Shown here: piece after piece, positions 41,201-47,846 of the stretch
Layout: every line of letters begins with the position of its first letter
How positions within the stretch are numbered: the first letter of the stretch is position 1
Assembly (NCBI RefSeq): GCF_002479495.1
Contig: NZ_DLNQ01000005.1
Span: 381,095 to 445,094, forward strand
Length of the DNA stretch: 64,000 nt
Direction: 5' to 3'
Source: Brevundimonas sp. UBA7506
Lineage (GTDB): Bacteria > Pseudomonadota > Alphaproteobacteria > Caulobacterales > Caulobacteraceae
Position numbers and translations under genes: made by a program
The notes under the pieces: model-generated
What the model was told of the DNA's origin: nothing
Databases searched by the model: none
What the model saw: the letters and a program-made list of their open reading frames with translations, nothing else

Positions 41201-41489
41201 GGTGCTGATGCAGGCGATCCGCGAGCGGTTGCAGGCGGGCCTCGAGCCCGTCGTAGCGGCTATCGAGGGGGCGTCCAGCCGTCTCAGGGCCGTCTTGACC
41301 ACAGCCCTGGTGGCCATCGTCGGCTTCATTCCGATGGCGCTGGCGCAAGGGGCAGGGGCCGAGGTCCAAAAGCCCTTGGCCACCGTGGTTATCGGCGGCC
41401 TGCTGACCGCCACGGCCCTGACCCTTCTGGTCCTGCCGACCTTCGCCGCCCGGGCGGCAAAGCGTCGAAGCGACAGGATGGACGACTAG
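38271..41489 (+). CDS. czcA: CzcA/CusA-type heavy-metal RND efflux pump
   Basis: A 1072-residue inner-membrane pump of the heavy-metal-efflux RND class. It begins with MFKAIIEASVRFRGFVVLVV and has 12 predicted membrane segments with two large periplasmic loops. The proton-relay segment LGALDFGLMVDGGVVVIEN carries the D-x(5)-D-x(6)-E-like pattern typical of HME pumps. Exported ions may be Co, Zn, Cd or Cu/Ag; the class with D-F-G-x-x-x-D-G favours divalent metals, but this is not certain. A strong hairpin follows. Confidence 0.93.
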   Translation: MFKAIIEASVRFRGFVVLVVALIAALGLFELTKLPIDAVPDITNRQVQITTVAPALAPEQIERQVTYPLETAMSGIPGLVSTRSLSRNGFSQITVVFTDQTDIYFARQQVAERMRQASDSLPEGVEPALSPITTGLGEVQMWTVDYVPFSPKTTVATGKPGWQSDGAYLTPQGERLTTPQQRATYLRTVQDWIIAPQMRTAPGLAGIDVNGGYVKEYAVRPDAAALTRYGLGLNDLVLALERANTQAGAGYVQRAGEALVVRADALAATVEDLAQAPVVNRGGLVVRVADVATVEIGQAPRLGGASRDGHEAVLGTALMLAGENSRTVAQAAAKQLEKVGASLPPGVVATPVLNRSDLVNSTISTVARNLIEGALFVILVLFLLLGNFRAAGITALMIPLSFLFAVIGMNRFGISGNLMSLGALDFGLMVDGGVVVIENSLLMLTRKRAELGRMLTRSERLGVAVQAARKMVKPAAFGQLIILLVFTPLLMLEGVEGKTFVPMGATVMLALIGAFIFSFTFVPAMAALFVREPKTVHLGADGQVEEHETRVLRFARRWIQPAIGAAVARPKMVLIAALATTAVGAVSFISLGREFIPTLDEGDIAMQALRVPSASLEQSLAMQMALERTIKAQPEVETVFSRTGTAEAAVDPMPANISDAVIILKDRKDWPDPKLSKEDLIACIEQVASQQIGNSLEFSQPIELRFNELISGVRTDLAVMVYGDDFDTLQKTAEAVAAKLRATPGASDVRVEQASGLPTLTISVDRFAAANYGLSAADVSEAVSTAVGGAEAGRIFEGDRRFDVVVRLPDDVRNDPATLAALPIVSSTGVVVPLSSVARIHTAEGPNQISRENGSRRMVVQANVRGRDLGGFVADAQRSVADVALPVGYRLDWGGQFENLKRAEQRLGLVIPIVFVMIGVLLFMALGSLTEAGLVFACVPLALVGGALALLLRGMPFSVSASVGFIAVSGVATLNGLVLMQAIRERLQAGLEPVVAAIEGASSRLRAVLTTALVAIVGFIPMALAQGAGAEVQKPLATVVIGGLLTATALTLLVLPTFAARAAKRRSDRMDD

Positions 41490-41500
41490 CTCCAGACGAC

Positions 41501-41536
41501 AGAAGCCCCCCTGACCGGCAATCAGAGGGGCTTCTT
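41501..41536. terminator. Bidirectional terminator-like hairpin between czcA and the DUF6607 gene
   Basis: AGAAGCCCC/GGGGCTTCT plus CTGA/TCAG form a 13-bp stem with one mismatch and a 7-base loop. It sits between two convergent genes, 11 bp after the czcA stop, with TT after the plus-strand arm. Confidence 0.65.
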
Positions 41537-41552
41537 CCTCGCCTACGCGGTG

Positions 41553-42521
41553 TCAGCGTCGCGTGGCGGTCTCGATGATGGTGCGCGCCTCGGCGATGGC
41601 GACTGTGCTGGTGATTTCGCCGTCCTGGATCTTCTGGGCCAGGTCCATCAACGGAGGGCCGGTGACGACGCCGGTCTGGGCTTCTTCCTCGATGTAGACG
41701 CCGTTGTTGCGGGCGATGACGGCGTCCCAGGCGTCGCGGACAGCGGCCCAGTAGTCCTTCGTCGCCGCCCAGTAGTCGTCGCCAGCCTTGGGCGAGTAGC
41801 TGGTGGACCGGTCGTAAGTGTTGACGACGTCTTCCTGCACGATGGCGATCGGCTCGCCGCCGGCGCGGCCCGACATCTTCATGTTGTCCTGGATGTGCAC
41901 CCAGCCGTTCGGGGTCAGGGCGTGGCGGTTGGTCCCGAGATAGCGGTCGTAGATCGGGTTCAGCACCGCATCCCGCCGCGCCAGCGGTCGCCAGGTCGGC
42001 TCAGAGGTCCAGACCTTCATGCCGTTGCCGTAGGTCCAGCGGCCGACGCCGCCATAGCGGGGCGAGTCGTCGGTCTGCCACACGGTCTGCGACCAGGCGC
42101 CAGCTCGCTCTTGAGCTGACACCGCCATCAGAGTCCACCGGTTCGGTCCGGCGTAGGTAAGGACGGCTTCCGGCTGATAGACCCAGTCCTGACGCCAGTG
42201 CTTGATGACGATGGCCTGACCCTCATGTTCCATGACCAGGATATGCTGCAGGCTGATGCGGTCGCCCTTGTCATAGACGACGCGCACAATTTCGCTGCCG
42301 CCTGACAGCTTGCCTTCCATCGGGTCGTAGTCGGGGCGGAAGCTGACGTTCTCGCGCATGTCGAAGTGGACGCGGTACTGACCGGCCTGCGCCAGGATCG
42401 ACTGGCGATCCCGTTCGAACGAGTTGGCCGGCGCGGTGGCGCTCGCGGCGGTCTGGGCCAGTGCGGTCGCGGCGGGCGCAGCGCCCGTCAGGAGGGCGGC
42501 GGCGATCAATAGGGCGCGCAT
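41553..42521 (-). CDS. DUF6607-family exported protein
   Basis: A 322-residue protein with a signal peptide (MRALLIAAALLTGAAPAATAL, cleavage near ALAQ). The body is rich in Trp and Tyr: HILVMEHEGQAIVIKHWRQDWVYQPE, GRWTYGNGMKVWTSEPTWRPL. I recognise it as DUF6607, often next to TonB receptors for haem-type ligands. The start follows AAGGAAAA. It lies 46 bp downstream of the TonB receptor gene and is probably its partner in a periplasmic ligand-handling step; function is unproven. Confidence 0.78.
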   Translation of the reverse strand: MRALLIAAALLTGAAPAATALAQTAASATAPANSFERDRQSILAQAGQYRVHFDMRENVSFRPDYDPMEGKLSGGSEIVRVVYDKGDRISLQHILVMEHEGQAIVIKHWRQDWVYQPEAVLTYAGPNRWTLMAVSAQERAGAWSQTVWQTDDSPRYGGVGRWTYGNGMKVWTSEPTWRPLARRDAVLNPIYDRYLGTNRHALTPNGWVHIQDNMKMSGRAGGEPIAIVQEDVVNTYDRSTSYSPKAGDDYWAATKDYWAAVRDAWDAVIARNNGVYIEEEAQTGVVTGPPLMDLAQKIQDGEITSTVAIAEARTIIETATRR

Positions 42522-42567
42522 GGAGTTTTCCTTGGTGACGTTCGTTCGCATTTTCGGAGCCCGGGTC

Positions 42568-44784
42568 TCAGTAGCGGACGTTCAGCGAGACGCCGAAGTT
42601 GCGGCCGGGCTGGGTGAAGGCGGGCAGGGTGGCCGGGTCGGTCGGGGCCGTGAGCGTGCCGCCGCGCGACAGGCCGCGCACGTCGCTCCACCATGCGTAG
42701 GTCTCGTCCAGGGCGTTGAAGACCCCGGCGCGCAGCGTGGCCTTCTCAGTCACATTCCAGAAGGCGGTCAGGTCGAGGATGGCGAATTCCTCGCCCTGCC
42801 AGCAGTTGCCGCCGCCGCAGCCGGCGCGGTCCTTCTTGCCCGACCAGGTGACGGTGGCCGAACCGCCCCAGACGCCCGACGGCGCGGCGTAGTTCAGGCC
42901 GCCCACGACCTTGACCGGATCGATGCTGGTCAGCTTGCCCTTGGCGCCGTCCGTCTCCTGATCGCCGTCGGCGAACGAGGCGGCGACGATGGCCGAGAAA
43001 CCGTTGTCCCAGCGGATGTCGCCACGCGCTTCCAGACCCCAGATCTTCACTTCGGTCAGGTTGACGTATTGGTAGATCAACGGATCGACGCCCGGCACGC
43101 CCGTCCCGCGCACGACGATCTGATTGATGAAGTCGTCGTAGTTTGTGTGGAAGGCCGTGGTCGACAGCGACAGGTTGCCGCCGAACATGTCGAGGTTGCG
43201 GAAGCGGAAGCCGCCTTCAATGCTCTCGCTGGTTTCCGGCGTCAGGTCCGGGTTCGGGATGGACTCGTAACCGAAGACCGGGTTGGCGAAGAAGTTGTTC
43301 ACCTGCATCGGCGAGGGCGCCTTGAAGCCCTGGGCGTAGTTGGCGAAGACGCTGAAGTGGTCGTCGATCCAGTAGATGGCGCCGATCTTGGGCGACAGAT
43401 GGCTGTCGCTCTGGCTCGCCGAGGGAGCCGGGAAAAGGGCGTCAGCCTTGGGCGTCAGTTCGTACCAGTCGTAGCGCAGCGCCGGGATGATGCTGAGACG
43501 GCCGCCCAGCAGCTCGATCTCGTCCTGAATGAACAGGCCGGCCAGATCGTATTCCGTCTTGGGGAAGGGGCGGGCGGGGAAGGGCTCGCCCATCGGCGGC
43601 ACCGTGCCGTCGCGGAGGCCTTCCTGAGTGGTGCGCGACCAGTCGCCGCCGACGGTGACGCGGTGCTGGATCGTCTCGCCGCCGAAGGTCCTGGACCCCT
43701 GCGCGGCCATGCCCCAGACGCTGTTGTCGAAGGTGACGTCGCGGGTGCGGTCGACCGCAGGCGTACGGTCCTCATAGGTGAACTGACGTGTCGTGGCGTC
43801 CTGCCAGTAGGCGGCGACCGAGCCGTCATCCAAGCCGAAGACATCATTGAAACGCCAATCGACGCTGACGCGATCGCGCTGGGTCTCGTCGTGGGCCGTC
43901 AGGCCGATGACGGTGGCTGAATAGCTGCTCAGCGCCTCGCCATCCATCTCCTGATCGAAGTGATCATAGGTCAAGCGGACGGTGTGGTTGGCGTTGGCGT
44001 CCCAGACCAGCTTGCCCAGGATGGCGTTCGAGGCGAATTCCTGGGGGTTGGGCTGGGTGCGCGCCGAGCCCGTGCCGCCGACCTCGGCCATGTTCTCGGT
44101 CTCATGGGCGTCGCGACGGGTGTAGGCCAGCAGGCCAGACAGGGCGCCGGTGCGGCCGGCCAGGGCCAGACCCTCGGTCCAGCCGTCGTCAGCCGAGTTG
44201 TAACCGACGCGGGCGCGAGCACCGAAGTTCTCGCCGCTATTGATGAAGTCGGCCGGGTCCTTGGAGGTGAAGCTGACCGCGCCGGCGATGCCGTCCGAGC
44301 CGTAGAGGGCTGAGGCCGGTCCGCGCAGGATCTCGACCGACTTGACCAGGTCCAGGTCGTTATAACCGCCGCGACCGACCGCCTGGGCGCCGAAGGCGAA
44401 GCCGTCCGGCACGCGCACGCCGTCCTGAATGATCAGGACGCGGTTGCCGCCCATTCCGCGAATGGTGAAGCCTGAGTTCCCGTCGCGACCGGCTCCCGAC
44501 AGTGCGGCGGAGAAGCGGGCCGGACTGGTCGGGACGCTGACGCCCGGCTCGAACCGGATCAGGTCCTTGATGTCGGTGACCAGATTATTCTCGATGGTCT
44601 CAGCCGTGATGACGCTGACGCTGGCCGGCACATCGTCCATCCGACGCTGGGTGCGGGTCCCGACAACCGTGACAGGCGCGATCGGCACAGCCTTCTGAAG
44701 GTCGACCACCTCTTCCGCCATGGCGGGGAAGGCGGCGGCCGAAAGGGCGGTCAGCCCGGCGGAGAACATCAGAAGCGAGCGCAT
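42568..44784 (-). CDS. TonB-dependent receptor, hemoglobin/transferrin-receptor-like
   Basis: A 738-residue outer-membrane receptor. The signal peptide is MRSLLMFSAGLTALSAAAFP. The plug domain has VTVVGTRTQRRMDDVPASVSVIT, GFTIRGMGGNRVLIIQDGVR and VEILRGPASALYGSDGIAG. The barrel has FKAPSPMQVNNF (about residue 486) and NPDLTPETSESIEGGFR, equivalents of FRAP and NPNL boxes. The conserved histidine usual between these boxes in haem receptors is not seen here, so the ligand may differ. The barrel ends with an aromatic (VRY). A Fur-like site lies upstream. Confidence 0.88.
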   Translation of the reverse strand: MRSLLMFSAGLTALSAAAFPAMAEEVVDLQKAVPIAPVTVVGTRTQRRMDDVPASVSVITAETIENNLVTDIKDLIRFEPGVSVPTSPARFSAALSGAGRDGNSGFTIRGMGGNRVLIIQDGVRVPDGFAFGAQAVGRGGYNDLDLVKSVEILRGPASALYGSDGIAGAVSFTSKDPADFINSGENFGARARVGYNSADDGWTEGLALAGRTGALSGLLAYTRRDAHETENMAEVGGTGSARTQPNPQEFASNAILGKLVWDANANHTVRLTYDHFDQEMDGEALSSYSATVIGLTAHDETQRDRVSVDWRFNDVFGLDDGSVAAYWQDATTRQFTYEDRTPAVDRTRDVTFDNSVWGMAAQGSRTFGGETIQHRVTVGGDWSRTTQEGLRDGTVPPMGEPFPARPFPKTEYDLAGLFIQDEIELLGGRLSIIPALRYDWYELTPKADALFPAPSASQSDSHLSPKIGAIYWIDDHFSVFANYAQGFKAPSPMQVNNFFANPVFGYESIPNPDLTPETSESIEGGFRFRNLDMFGGNLSLSTTAFHTNYDDFINQIVVRGTGVPGVDPLIYQYVNLTEVKIWGLEARGDIRWDNGFSAIVAASFADGDQETDGAKGKLTSIDPVKVVGGLNYAAPSGVWGGSATVTWSGKKDRAGCGGGNCWQGEEFAILDLTAFWNVTEKATLRAGVFNALDETYAWWSDVRGLSRGGTLTAPTDPATLPAFTQPGRNFGVSLNVRY

Positions 44785-44821
44785 GGTTACAGCCCCGGTT
44801 GGAGAGGGCTGCGCAATTACT

Positions 44822-44840
44822 GCGAACGATTATCAGAATC
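44822..44840 (-). promoter_or_regulatory. Candidate Fur box upstream of the TonB receptor
   Basis: Read on the minus strand, the 19 bases GATTCTGATAATCGTTCGC match the classical Fur consensus GATAATGATAATCATTATC at 14 positions by my count. It lies 38-56 bp upstream of the receptor start, in an AT-rich stretch. Iron control of the receptor and the DUF6607 gene is therefore likely. Confidence 0.55.
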
Positions 44841-45211
44841 AACCGCAATAATTCTGCAGATGAGACTTAGCTCGACGCCCCGGACCGATGCGGTTGAGGG
44901 CGACTTGGGCGACCAAACTGCCACTGATCCCGACCCCGCGACCGCCATGTCCGCGATGCGTAGGCCCGGCTGCGCAGCGAGGCGGCCGTCCCTCGAACGT
45001 CACGCACGTAAAGCCACCATCAGGTTCACATCCGCCTAAGCCTTGCTCGGATGCCCACGTGGATCAGGGCGGGACGGCAAGCCGCAGGCAGAAGCTGCGC
45101 GCCTTCCAGATCATCGTCGATGCCTTGCGGTATTGGGCGGGGTGGAGGCCCGGTCACCGACGGCGATGGCATGTCCGCTGACGGCGCATATCAGCCGTCT
45201 GGAACGGCGAA

Positions 45212-45239
45212 CGATCCGTTTGATCGTAGCGAACGTATT
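45212..45239 (+). promoter_or_regulatory. ECF-type promoter for the DUF2177 gene
   Basis: CGATCC (45212-45217), a 16-bp spacer and CGTATT (45234-45239) match the layout of the two promoters at the sigma factor locus. The -10 element lies 27 bp before the DUF2177 start codon. Confidence 0.6.
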
Positions 45240-45266
45240 TCGCGAGAATGCCGACAGGATTACGCC

Positions 45267-45674
45267 ATGAACATAGCAATCGCCTACCTTCTGACCCTGG
45301 TCGTCTTCGCCGTGATCGACACGGCCTGGCTGGGAAGCATGGGTGACCGGCTTTACCGCCCGCTGATCGGCTCGATGCTGGCGGAGAACTTCAGACTGGC
45401 GCCCGCTGTCGCCTTTTACGCCCTCTACGCCGCAGGACTGACGATCTTCGCCGTCCTGCCGGGACTGGCGGACGGCGGGTGGAAGAAGGCGCTGCTCTGG
45501 GGCGGGCTGTTCGGCCTGTTCGCCTATGGCACCTATGACCTGACGAATCTGGCCACTTTGAAGACCTGGAGCCTGAAGCTGTCGCTGATTGACATGGCCT
45601 GGGGCGTTTGCGTCAGCGCCGGTTCGTCGGCGATGGCGTGCGCGCTCGCCATGCGGCTGCTGCGCGCCATCTAG
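45267..45674 (+). CDS. DUF2177-family membrane protein
   Basis: A 135-residue protein with four hydrophobic segments: MNIAIAYLLTLVVFAVIDTAWLG, PAVAFYALYAAGLTIFAVL, LFGLFAYGTYDLTNLATLKTW and a last segment. The D-x-x-W-L and YGTYDLTN motifs identify DUF2177. Function is unknown, but members often sit beside fatty-acid-modifying genes. It converges on the DUF1295 gene with a 4-bp overlap and has its own ECF-type promoter, which places it in the sigma/ChrR regulon. Confidence 0.85.
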   Translation: MNIAIAYLLTLVVFAVIDTAWLGSMGDRLYRPLIGSMLAENFRLAPAVAFYALYAAGLTIFAVLPGLADGGWKKALLWGGLFGLFAYGTYDLTNLATLKTWSLKLSLIDMAWGVCVSAGSSAMACALAMRLLRAI

Positions 45675-46474
45675 CGCTTTGGCGGGCGAATGAAAAAGCG
45701 GCTGGTGCGCGCGGCGTAGGCGGCGAAGGCCTCTGGGCGCGACCGGCGCATATGGGCCTCCAGCAAGGGAACGCCCGACACATGGTTCAGAAGCCAGTAG
45801 ATGTAGGCCGGACCGGTCAGGGCCAGCCAACCCCAAGGCCAGGGGCTGCTGAAACTGATCGCGAATACGGGCCAGGCGCACCACCCCAGCCATTCGAAGA
45901 AGTAGTTGGGATGCCTCGACCAGGCCCACAGGCCGGTATCGCAGACTTGTCCCCTGTGGGCGGGATCGGCTTTGAAGGCGGCGAGTTGTCGATCGGCGAC
46001 GGCTTCTCCGATCAGGGCTGATACGAACAGCAAGGCGGCCGCGCCGTCCTGCAACGTCAATCCCGGCGTTGGATTGCGCGCCGCCGCCAGCACGCTGAGC
46101 GCCAGAAAGGCGGCGGCGCCGGCCTGAAGCATCAGGAAGCCGAACATCTTCGCCTGGAAGCCTTGGCCCCATTCCACACGCAGCCGGGCGTAGCGTGGGT
46201 CCTCGGCTTCGCGCGCGGCCCGATGGGCGATGTGAAGACCAAGCCGAAGACCCCATAATCCGATCAGAACGGCCACCAGCCATTGCCGCGCGGATGGGGA
46301 CGACCCGTCCAGCGGGAACAGGGCCACGCCGACGCCGGCCAACCCCAGGCCGAAGGACCAGAAGGCGTCAGCCCATCCACCTTGTCCCGTGCGGCGCTGA
46401 ACCACCCAGGCCGCGCTCATGACGACGGCGAGAAAGAGCGTCGCCGTGCCCCAGAGCGCTAGCAATGGGATCAC
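45671..46474 (-). CDS. DUF1295 (steroid 5-alpha-reductase-like) membrane protein
   Basis: A 267-residue protein with about six hydrophobic segments and the C-terminal family motif GLWAWSRHPNYFFEWLGWCAW, where His and Asn are typical of ICMT/5-alpha-reductase-like membrane enzymes. The start is GTG inside the stop of the ChrR-like gene (GTGA), so it is the third gene of a sigma-antisigma-DUF1295 operon. A reductase or methyltransferase acting on lipid chains is plausible; the reaction is not known. Confidence 0.85.
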   Translation of the reverse strand: MIPLLALWGTATLFLAVVMSAAWVVQRRTGQGGWADAFWSFGLGLAGVGVALFPLDGSSPSARQWLVAVLIGLWGLRLGLHIAHRAAREAEDPRYARLRVEWGQGFQAKMFGFLMLQAGAAAFLALSVLAAARNPTPGLTLQDGAAALLFVSALIGEAVADRQLAAFKADPAHRGQVCDTGLWAWSRHPNYFFEWLGWCAWPVFAISFSSPWPWGWLALTGPAYIYWLLNHVSGVPLLEAHMRRSRPEAFAAYAARTSRFFIRPPKR

Positions 46475-47109
46475 AGTCTTACGAAAGGCTGCATCAGACG
46501 GCCCAGCCAGCCGTCCAATTGGATCTCGCCGTCCAGGGCGACGACGCAAAGGCAGGGAGTGTCCGACACCACGCGAGGCTGGTGCATGACGTCATCGTCG
46601 GCTTCTTCCAGATCGCCGACGTCGAACCGTTCGGTCTCGGTGGCGTAGGCGCCCGAGATGACGCAGGTCAGCTCAACGCCGCCGTGCGTATGACGCGGCG
46701 TCTCGCGACCGGGATCGATCTTCAGCAGTATGACCCGGCAGGCGCCGTCGCGCGGCGCGTGGACGTCGCGGACCCGGATGCCCGGACCGATCCAGCGCCA
46801 GGGGCCGAGCGCGTAGCGCCGCAGCGGCTCGGGCAGTTCGGGCATGTCGTTCAGCGGCGCTGGAACCCTGACCTCACCGGCGTCGGTCTCGATGAGCGCC
46901 ATGGCCCTCGAGAGAGCGTCGTCGGACAGTGCGCTCGGTGCGGTCTCCTCCAGAAACTCGCCGCCGACCGCCTGAAGTCGGCGCACCCAGGCGTCGTTGG
47001 CCGGGCGCAGGGCCAGGTGGGCGGCGACGACGACAGCCTCGGGCGGACTGAGCGTTCCGGCGGCATAGGCGAGAAGGCGTTCCTCAGAAGGATTGCGACT
47101 AGGGTTCAT
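46471..47109 (-). CDS. ChrR-like cupin anti-sigma factor lacking the N-terminal zinc ligands
   Basis: A 212-residue protein. The N-terminal anti-sigma domain (LLAYAAGTLSPPEAVVVAAH) aligns without gaps to Rhodobacter ChrR as I recall that sequence. Only His31 of the zinc ligands His6, His31, Cys35 and Cys38 is kept; the others are Asn6, Arg35 and Asn38. The C-terminal cupin (about 95-200) keeps the metal residues His140, His142, Glu146 and His176 (PRHTHGGVE, VMHQP). It overlaps the sigma factor gene (ATGA) and would hold that sigma inactive. Confidence 0.85.
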   Translation of the reverse strand: MNPSRNPSEERLLAYAAGTLSPPEAVVVAAHLALRPANDAWVRRLQAVGGEFLEETAPSALSDDALSRAMALIETDAGEVRVPAPLNDMPELPEPLRRYALGPWRWIGPGIRVRDVHAPRDGACRVILLKIDPGRETPRHTHGGVELTCVISGAYATETERFDVGDLEEADDDVMHQPRVVSDTPCLCVVALDGEIQLDGWLGRLMQPFVRL

Positions 47110-47684
47110 CGGGTGGCTTCCTCGGACGGTTCGAGGATCAGGCGGAGCTTGCTCATGGCGTTGCGGATGCGGGATTTGACCGTGCCCAGAGGCAGGTCGA
47201 GCCGCCGGGCGATTTCGGAATGGGGGCTGTCCATGAAGAAGGCGAGGCGCAATACCTCGACCTGATCAGGTTTGAGACGGGACAAGGCGCTTCGGACGCG
47301 TTCGGCATCCTGGGAGGCGGACAGGATGTCGTCCGGGCGCTGCACCCCGGCGTCGGAGAGGTCGATCTCCGGAGCGGGGAGAGGGCGCGCGTCGCGACGC
47401 AGCATATCGAGCCGGCGGTTGCGGGCGATGGTGAAGATCCATGTCGCGGCCCGAGCCTTGCGGGCGTCGAACAGATCGGCTTTGCGCCAGACCGTCAGCA
47501 TGGCGTCCTGGGCGAAATCTTCTGCCGCGGCTGCAGTGGCGCCCGACTTGATCAGCCAGGCCTTCAGGCGGGGCGCATAATAGCTGAACAGCTCGGCGAA
47601 GGCCTCCCGATCACGCCGTAAGGCCACCGCCTCGATCAAGCGGTCGTGCGCAAAGGGGTCCGGTGTGGGGCCGTCGGCGGTCAT
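47106..47684 (-). CDS. ECF sigma factor, RpoE/ECF11-like
   Basis: A 192-residue group IV sigma factor. Region 2 is AFAELFSYYAPRLKAWLIKSG with AEDFAQDAMLTVWRKA and ATWIFTIARNRRLDMLRR. Region 4 is LKPDQVEVLRLAFFMDSPHSEIARRLDLPLGTVKSRIRNAMSKLR. The pairing with a ChrR-like cupin anti-sigma is that of the singlet-oxygen-responsive RpoE-ChrR systems. I start it at MTADGPT; an open frame far upstream runs through the promoter. A TGATCC-CGTATT promoter indicates autoregulation. Confidence 0.92.
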   Translation of the reverse strand: MTADGPTPDPFAHDRLIEAVALRRDREAFAELFSYYAPRLKAWLIKSGATAAAAEDFAQDAMLTVWRKADLFDARKARAATWIFTIARNRRLDMLRRDARPLPAPEIDLSDAGVQRPDDILSASQDAERVRSALSRLKPDQVEVLRLAFFMDSPHSEIARRLDLPLGTVKSRIRNAMSKLRLILEPSEEATR

Positions 47685-47742
47685 GCCGCACGAGGTCCTG
47701 GCTGAAGGTGTGAATGGGGCGGCCTCGACATGCATGGAGCCT

Positions 47743-47770
47743 AATACGCTTCGGGAAAAAGTCTGGATCA
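47743..47770 (-). promoter_or_regulatory. ECF-type promoter for the sigma factor operon
   Basis: On the minus strand TGATCC (47770-47765), 16 bp, then CGTATT (47748-47743). The -10 element lies 58 bp before the sigma factor ATG. TGATCC with a CGTA-type -10 agrees with RpoE-ChrR regulon promoters as I recall them. Confidence 0.7.
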
Positions 47771-47774
47771 TTCG

Positions 47775-47802
47775 TAATCCGATCGCGACCTGGGTGCGTA
47801 AT
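47775..47802 (+). promoter_or_regulatory. ECF-type promoter for the FAD-DUF1365-cfa operon
   Basis: TAATCC (47775-47780), 16 bp, then CGTAAT (47797-47802), 44 bp before the ATG at 47847. It is back to back with the sigma factor promoter, only 4 bp apart, with identical spacing. Confidence 0.6.
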
Positions 47803-47846
47803 CCGGTCAGCCTGCAAAGCCACGGCAGGCGTGTTTCGGAGCCGTC

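Larger units (their letters stand above)
44785..45266. other. 482-bp intergenic region between the TonB receptor and DUF2177 genes
   Basis: No credible gene is seen. The left part carries a Fur-like site for the receptor, and the right part carries an ECF-type promoter for the DUF2177 gene. The middle (about 44880-45200) is GC-rich with no evident structure. Confidence 0.6.

Noticed and set aside
44880..45200. Possible small gene before DUF2177
   Set aside because: Open frames here have no start signals, no similarity I recognise, and run into the ECF promoter of the DUF2177 gene.
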